Assembly (NCBI RefSeq): GCF_028009165.1
Contig: NC_079244.1
Coordinates: forward strand, 4,278,001-4,342,000
Length of the DNA stretch: 64,000 nucleotides
Source of the DNA: Akanthomyces muscarius
Taxonomy: Eukaryota > Ascomycota > Sordariomycetes > Hypocreales > Cordycipitaceae
Direction of reading: 5' to 3'
Shown: piece after piece, positions 60,001 to 64,000 of the stretch
Layout of the letters: each line of letters begins with the position of its first letter
How positions within the stretch are numbered: position 1 is the stretch's first letter
Notes under the pieces: generated by a model
Seen by the model: only the letters and a program-made list of their open reading frames with translations
Database searches by the model: none
Told to the model about the DNA's origin: nothing
Position numbers and translations under genes: made by a program

Positions 60001-60028
60001 CATTGAAGGAGGCGGTGGCAGCAGATAG
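57011..60028 (+). CDS. ARK1: Ark1/Prk1-family (NAK) serine/threonine protein kinase
   Basis: A 972-residue kinase in three exons: 57011-57953, 58003-58100 and 58151-60028, phases matching. The kinase domain spans about residues 55-345: SEGGFAHVYLVK (Gly loop), HRDIKVENVL (catalytic loop, about 193-202), DFGSAAPP (about 216), QYRSPEMVD (activation segment, APE-equivalent) and DIWALGVFLYKLCYYTTPF. The GFAHVY loop and the sequence after DFG are typical of the NAK/Ark-Prk-AAK1 family that phosphorylates endocytic coat and actin-patch proteins. The remaining 600 residues are Pro/Ser/Lys-rich and disordered, with an acidic-basic helix near residues 770-800 and a C-terminal DDFSKRFPSLSAIEGG motif related to an earlier repeat (DRFPSLNQFSLL, about residue 450). 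The start follows a long pyrimidine-rich leader. The phosphoinositide phosphatase at 7-11 kb acts in the same endocytic pathway. Confidence 0.93.
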
Positions 60029-60338
60029 AGTTGGCATATAGCAAGGCAGCGACCGTTGCATGCATATAAGCGTAGATATGATTCCATGAAAGCATAATTA
60101 CATGGCAACTGATTTCTTGTATTTTTATTCTTTCCAGCTCTTATTACATTGTGTCAGCATTTCTTTGTGAACGGGATCTCGTTGTAAGTCGGTTCTAGTG
60201 GGGTGTGGCTGAAAGAGGCAATTGGGGCTTATCTTATCAGTGCCGTCCCCGAAACTTTTTTTCTTCGACCTCGACGCCAGTAACTTTTTCCCAGCAGATT
60301 TCCCTGCATCAAACAGCTAAACACACCAAACCACAGCA
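60029..60338. other. Short intergenic region
   Basis: Contains the kinase 3' UTR and the MAK11 promoter in about 310 nt; nothing else seen. Confidence 0.6.
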
Positions 60339-61874
60339 ATGGCGAAAAGAAAGAGACAACAAGCCCCTGCGGCTGATATCCCGGCCGTCGCTGAGAAACC
60401 GCAAAACAAAAAGGCAAAAGCTGCCCCGGCCACTACGAAAAAGACTACAAAAACAAACGGCAGCTCCTCTGCCGCTCTCAAGCCCGAAACCATCCAGCTC
60501 GTCGCAGGCTCCTACGACCAAGTGCTGCACGGCATGACGGCTGAGCTGCACAATGGACCCGACTGCCAGTTCGCCGACACTTTCCTCTTCAACGCGCACA
60601 GCTCGGCCGTCCGCTGCGTGGCCGTCTCGCCCGTGTCGGCCAGGATTCCCGGCCAAGGACAAAAGGTGCTCCTCGCCTCGGGCAGCACCGACGAGCGCGT
60701 CCACATCTACAGCCTGTCGGCGCACCCGCCGCCGCAGGACCGGAAGAGCCGCGCGCTGCTGGCCAAGGTGGCGCCGCGGCCGATCCTAGAGAACCCCAAG
60801 AACCGCGAGGTGGGCACGCTGCTGCACCACGCGTCGACGGTGACGGCGCTGCGCTTCCCCACCCGCGCCAAGCTGCTGTCGGCGAGCGAGGACTCGACGA
60901 TTGCGGTGACACGCGCGCGCGACTGGTCAGTGCTGAGCACCATCAAGGCGCCCATCCCGACGGCGCACGGGCGGCCGAGCGGTGACACGGCGCCGTTTGG
61001 CGGCACGCCGGCGGGCGTCAACGACTTTGCCATCCACCCGAGCATGAAGCTCATGATCAGTGTCAGCAAGGCCGAGCGCTGCATGCGCCTGTGGAACCTG
61101 GTGACGGGCAAGAAGGCGGGCGTGCTGAGCTTCACGCGCGACATGCTCGTGCAGGCCGGCGAGGGCAAGCACTCGAGCGGCGAGGGGCGGCGGGTGATAT
61201 GGGGCCACGTCGACGGCGCCGACGAGTTTGCCGTGTCGTTTGAGAGGGACGTGGTGGCGTTTGGCATGGACAGCGTGCCCAAGTGCCGCGTCATGCCGTT
61301 CAAGACCAAGATTCACGCGATTACCTACATCAGCATGGGCAGCGGCAGCGACAAGCAGCAAGCAGACGAAGAAGAAGAAGCAGAAGGGAAAGGAAAAGCA
61401 CAGGGTGATTCGGTCATGGCGGTGTCGACGGAAGACGGCCGCGTGCTCTTCTTCTCGACCAAGACTGAGGACCTGGAGAAGCAGGAGGGCGGCGAGGACG
61501 AGAAGAAGCCGCTGCTGCCCCTCGCCAAGCTCATCGGGCAGGTCGGCGGCAAGGAGGCGGGCGTGACGAGCCGCGTCAAGGACTTTGCGGTGCTCCGCAG
61601 CAACCTCAACGCGGGCCTGCTGTACGTCGTCGCGGCGGGCAGCGACGGCAAGGTGCGCGTGTGGACCGTCGCGGACGAAGAGCTGCGCGCCGGCAAGGTG
61701 CAGGGGAAGCTGGCGGGCGCGTACGAGACGCACAACCGCATCACCTGCCTGGCGGCGTTTGTCATGGTCCCGCGGCCGGACGACGCCGAGGACAGCGACG
61801 AGGAGGCGCTGAACGAGGACGAGGACGAGGATGGAGAGGAGGGCAGTGACGATAGCGAGGATGATAGCGATTGA
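60339..61874 (+). CDS. MAK11: MAK11/PAK1IP1-type WD40 protein, 60S ribosome biogenesis
   Basis: An intronless 511-residue nucleolar WD40 protein matching Mak11 (PAK1IP1 in animals), which associates with pre-60S particles and Rlp24. Features: a Lys/Ala-rich N-terminus with a likely nuclear signal (MAKRKRQQ; NKKAKAA), blades starting QLVAGSYDQVLHGM and HSSAVRCVAVSP, LASGSTDERVHIYSL, HHASTVTALRFP, LLSASEDSTIAV, the FAIHPSMKLMISVSKAERCMRLWNLVTGKKAG block that is diagnostic for this subfamily, and a last blade YVVAAGSDGKVRVWTV. Two insertions break blades: an acidic one near residue 345 (QADEEEEAEGKG) and one in the preceding loops. The C-terminus is acidic (EDEDEDGEEGSDDSEDDSD). The gene follows the kinase on the same strand. 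Confidence 0.92.
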   Translation: MAKRKRQQAPAADIPAVAEKPQNKKAKAAPATTKKTTKTNGSSSAALKPETIQLVAGSYDQVLHGMTAELHNGPDCQFADTFLFNAHSSAVRCVAVSPVSARIPGQGQKVLLASGSTDERVHIYSLSAHPPPQDRKSRALLAKVAPRPILENPKNREVGTLLHHASTVTALRFPTRAKLLSASEDSTIAVTRARDWSVLSTIKAPIPTAHGRPSGDTAPFGGTPAGVNDFAIHPSMKLMISVSKAERCMRLWNLVTGKKAGVLSFTRDMLVQAGEGKHSSGEGRRVIWGHVDGADEFAVSFERDVVAFGMDSVPKCRVMPFKTKIHAITYISMGSGSDKQQADEEEEAEGKGKAQGDSVMAVSTEDGRVLFFSTKTEDLEKQEGGEDEKKPLLPLAKLIGQVGGKEAGVTSRVKDFAVLRSNLNAGLLYVVAAGSDGKVRVWTVADEELRAGKVQGKLAGAYETHNRITCLAAFVMVPRPDDAEDSDEEALNEDEDEDGEEGSDDSEDDSD

Positions 61875-62131
61875 GATTATAATTGTAATAGATTTACTAT
61901 AACGGAAAAACATTAAGACATTCTGGAATACAGCCCAAGGACTCCCCTCGCATCAAGGCATCAACGTGTACTGGCTAACAGGCCAAGGCACAGAAGTCTT
62001 TCGAGGATGTAAGCCCCCCCACCTGTAGATCTTAGCACCGTTCCGCGACGGCCGGTCCTATTCAGTTTCGTCATCAACCAAACAGCAAACTCTACCTCGT
62101 TCATTGCTTACATCCCAGTCTCCAGCACCCC

Positions 62132-62758
62132 ATGTCCCATCTGCAGCAGTCGTTGAGCGCATCCAGCGTCGCCGAGACGCTCGCCACCTACGACGAATGG
62201 GCCGGCGCGTACGATGCCGACGTCCAGTCGCAGGGCTACATCGCGCCCGAGCTCGCGAGTGAATACGTCGCGCGATACCTCAGCAGCAGCGGCGCAAGCA
62301 TGGCCGACGCCAGGATCCTCGACGCCGGGTGCGGCACCGGGCTTGTGGGCCAGCACCTGGCGCGGCGTGGCGCGAGGCACATTGACGGCGTGGACCTCAG
62401 CCCGCGCATGCTGGACGTGGCCCGGCGGCACGCGGGCGTGTACGAGGCACTCACCGCGGCGGATCTGGGCCAGCGGCTGGATGTCGCGTCCGGGTCGTAC
62501 GATGTGCTGACGTGCGTGGGGACACTGACGCAGGGCCACGTCGGGCCCGACGCCCTGGACGAGCTGCGGCGCGTGGTCAAGGTGGGCGGGCTCATGGTGA
62601 TGACGGTGCGGGACTCGGTGTGGAGGAGGAACGGGTACGAGGACAAGGTAAAGAACTTCATTGCCGAGGGAAAGGCGCGTCTGATGACGGACGACTTTGA
62701 GGTGCGGAGGGTCGCCAAGGATGTGGATTTGGTGTACGTGACGCTTCAGGTGCTGTAG
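62132..62758 (+). CDS. Class I SAM-dependent methyltransferase, METTL27/WBSCR27-like
   Basis: An intronless 208-residue methyltransferase. Motif I is RILDAGCGTGLVGQHLARRG (about residues 66-85), followed by the acidic end of strand 2 (DGVDLSPRMLDVARR) and motif III-IV (YDVLTCVGTLTQGHVGPDAL). The N-terminal WAGAYDADV segment before the SAM domain is typical of WBSCR27/METTL27-like and related small methyltransferases. The substrate is unknown. Length is normal for a stand-alone Rossmann methyltransferase. The start at 62132 follows a 257-nt gap after MAK11 with a CAAC-type context; no alternative upstream Met is likely. It converges with the GTPase gene at the right edge. Confidence 0.85.
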   Translation: MSHLQQSLSASSVAETLATYDEWAGAYDADVQSQGYIAPELASEYVARYLSSSGASMADARILDAGCGTGLVGQHLARRGARHIDGVDLSPRMLDVARRHAGVYEALTAADLGQRLDVASGSYDVLTCVGTLTQGHVGPDALDELRRVVKVGGLMVMTVRDSVWRRNGYEDKVKNFIAEGKARLMTDDFEVRRVAKDVDLVYVTLQVL

Positions 62759-63139
62759 TGGTCTCTCGGTCGAAACGTCTCGCTTGATCCAAACCACATT
62801 GGTCAAGTACGAATAGTAGTTGTGATACACATTCATGTATAGAGGCACACTGGACAGATACACGACCAAGATGAAACCAGGATAAGATATATAGGCTAAT
62901 GTGTACATCTTCAAGCTTAACGCATCCAATATGCTGGGACATCCTCAGGCCTTCCTAAGTAGCATTTTAATCGCAGCTCTTCCGGTGACATCTTTCTACA
63001 CTCTGTAGCAAGACATATGTTTTCGAAAAGCAACTCCTCATAGGAATTCTTCTCGATGTGTGGGCATACTTCAATTCTAAGAGGATCAGCTTTTGTGAGC
63101 AGAAGTTTCGTCTAGGGAATAGAACAGCCAGGCTCACGC
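62759..63139. other. Convergent intergenic region
   Basis: 3'-to-3' spacer between the methyltransferase (+) and the dynamin-like gene (-); AT-rich, no gene seen. Confidence 0.6.
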
Positions 63140-64000
63140 TTACAGATTCCTGCCCTCAAAACGCCCAGGGCTGTCAGGGCCTGTTTTGTTGTTACTAGCA
63201 CTTGACCCAAAGGAGAACCCCCCGCCAGGGCTTCCAAAGCTCCCAGAGCCATTCGACTTTGCGAAGCTGGTTTTCTTTTCACCGGATTCAGGTACTGCTC
63301 CCTCATCAGGATTTCCGAAGCCCCCAGCGCTGAGCGTTAATGCGGGAAAGGGGCCCTTTGCATCCTTGCTGGGACTCTGAGAGATGGACGCTCCTTCAGA
63401 CTTAGTAGCTTGAGAGAGTGATCTCGAAACTGCAGGGCTCTGTTTTTGCAAACTCTTCGCTGTTGGACTAGTAGCGTCAGATTTGGGAGTGGTGGGAGAT
63501 ATTTCGAGCCGCTCAGTTGATTGCTTGGCTGGGGAGTCGGCTGCTGACCAGAAGAGGCTTCCGCGCGCGTTGGTGCTAGCATCCGCGGTGAAAAGATTCC
63601 TCGGCTCAGCGCGTGGCATCCGTCGTCGGCATGTGTCAAGACTCTTTTGCAGCGCAACAATCTCTGTTGTTAGTTGCGCTCTGCGAGACTGCGCACCCGC
63701 CGGTTCGGACGCCAACTCTTCCAGCCTTTCGTTGCTCATTTCTCCAACCTTGACTGGGGTAAATATGGTCGCCAAATCATGTATCAGACAGCCCTCGATG
63801 GCAAGGTTCGTGACATTTTCAGTAAAGGTTCGAAGAGACATCTTGTTGTAGAAGCAATTAGCTCTTCTGATAACAAGCACTTGATATAATCCTGTGCGCT
63901 TTGCGCAATTTACCTTGTAGTACGCCTGCATCATGTCAATGATTCTCTCGGTCGTATCGAAAGCCCCGTTAGGAGAGTCTTCTATGTTCGTGGCGGCAAG
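63140..64000 (-). CDS. C-terminal part of a dynamin/Mx-like GTPase (partial at window edge)
   Basis: Only the 3' end of the gene is present; its 5' part lies beyond 64000. Exons seen are 63914-64000 (incomplete) and 63140-63841, with a 72-nt intron (donor GTAAAT, acceptor AAG). The intron length is a multiple of three without a stop, so retention would also be readable. The sequence DTTERIIDMMQAYYK, continuing into MSLRTFTENVTNLAIEG, matches the GTPase effector domain (GED) of dynamin-family proteins, where the tyrosine-rich 'AYYK' and the following helix are conserved; LASEP...RRAQLTTEIVALQKSL is the next GED helix. A 150-residue Ser/Pro/Gly-rich tail with GSGSFGSPGGGFSFGSS ends the protein. 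The GTPase domain cannot be checked here. Confidence is limited by the partial view. Confidence 0.65.
   Translation of the reverse strand, partial: LAATNIEDSPNGAFDTTERIIDMMQAYYKVNCAKRTGLYQVLVIRRANCFYNKMSLRTFTENVTNLAIEGCLIHDLATIFTPVKVGEMSNERLEELASEPAGAQSRRAQLTTEIVALQKSLDTCRRRMPRAEPRNLFTADASTNARGSLFWSAADSPAKQSTERLEISPTTPKSDATSPTAKSLQKQSPAVSRSLSQATKSEGASISQSPSKDAKGPFPALTLSAGGFGNPDEGAVPESGEKKTSFAKSNGSGSFGSPGGGFSFGSSASNNKTGPDSPGRFEGRNL

Noticed and set aside
60927..61913. 328-codon open frame antisense to MAK11
   Set aside because: Shadow of a GC-rich single-exon gene; composition is Arg/Ala/His/Leu repetitive.
1..64000. CRISPR arrays, prokaryotic operons, insertion sequences
   Set aside because: The window is eukaryotic with spliceosomal introns; no regularly spaced repeats or transposase genes were found.

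Overview
The window reads as nuclear DNA of a filamentous ascomycete, most likely a Sordariomycete and probably Hypocreales. Evidence seen directly: genes carry many short spliceosomal introns (about 45-120 nt, donors GTRNGT, CTAAC/CTAAT branch points just before YAG), coding exons are GC-rich at third positions, intergenic regions are long with CT-rich tracts before start codons, and the gene families are typically fungal (Zn2Cys6 regulators, cytochrome c peroxidase, actin-patch kinase, HDEL-ending PDI). The order-level placement is inference from overall resemblance; no search was run.

Layout. 0.9-11 kb: 14-3-3 protein (+), an unrecognised 152-residue protein (-), a ricin-B-type lectin (-) and a synaptojanin-like phosphoinositide phosphatase (-). 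12-27.4 kb is a dense housekeeping block: PRP39 (U1 snRNP), mitochondrial cytochrome c peroxidase, an Old Yellow Enzyme, PDI, a small mitochondrial membrane protein head-to-head with the SWR1 subunit VPS71/SWC6, and threonyl-tRNA synthetase. 27.4-33 kb is a gene-poor island rich in AGGTA/TACCT words, with hints of a decayed gene. 33-35.4 kb holds a WD40 protein with an apparent GC-AG intron. 36-42.6 kb is an accessory group: a Zn2Cys6 regulator, an FrsA/Ayg1-type alpha/beta hydrolase and a divergently transcribed paraoxonase-like protein. 44.5-45.1 kb encodes a small secreted protein with two cysteine repeats, each split by an intron at the same place. 45-50 kb is gene-poor and contains AT-rich and decayed sequence. 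50-52.5 kb has a second Zn2Cys6 regulator, 54.3-54.8 kb a 69-residue CYSTM-like peptide, and 57-62.8 kb an Ark1/Prk1 kinase, MAK11 and a small methyltransferase. The right edge cuts a dynamin/Mx-like GTPase gene.

Functionally, most genes are independent housekeeping functions (splicing, ribosome assembly, ER folding, translation, chromatin, endocytosis). The one group that looks like a pathway is at 36-42.6 kb: two hydrolases for ester or lactone substrates beside a pathway-type regulator, which suggests a small inducible degradation or detoxification module. The observations most worth checking are a possible poison exon inside PRP39, an 8-nt micro-exon in the 14-3-3 gene, the exon-duplicated secreted repeat protein, and the hydrolase/lactonase/regulator group. 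All gene models were built by eye from splice signals and frame continuity.
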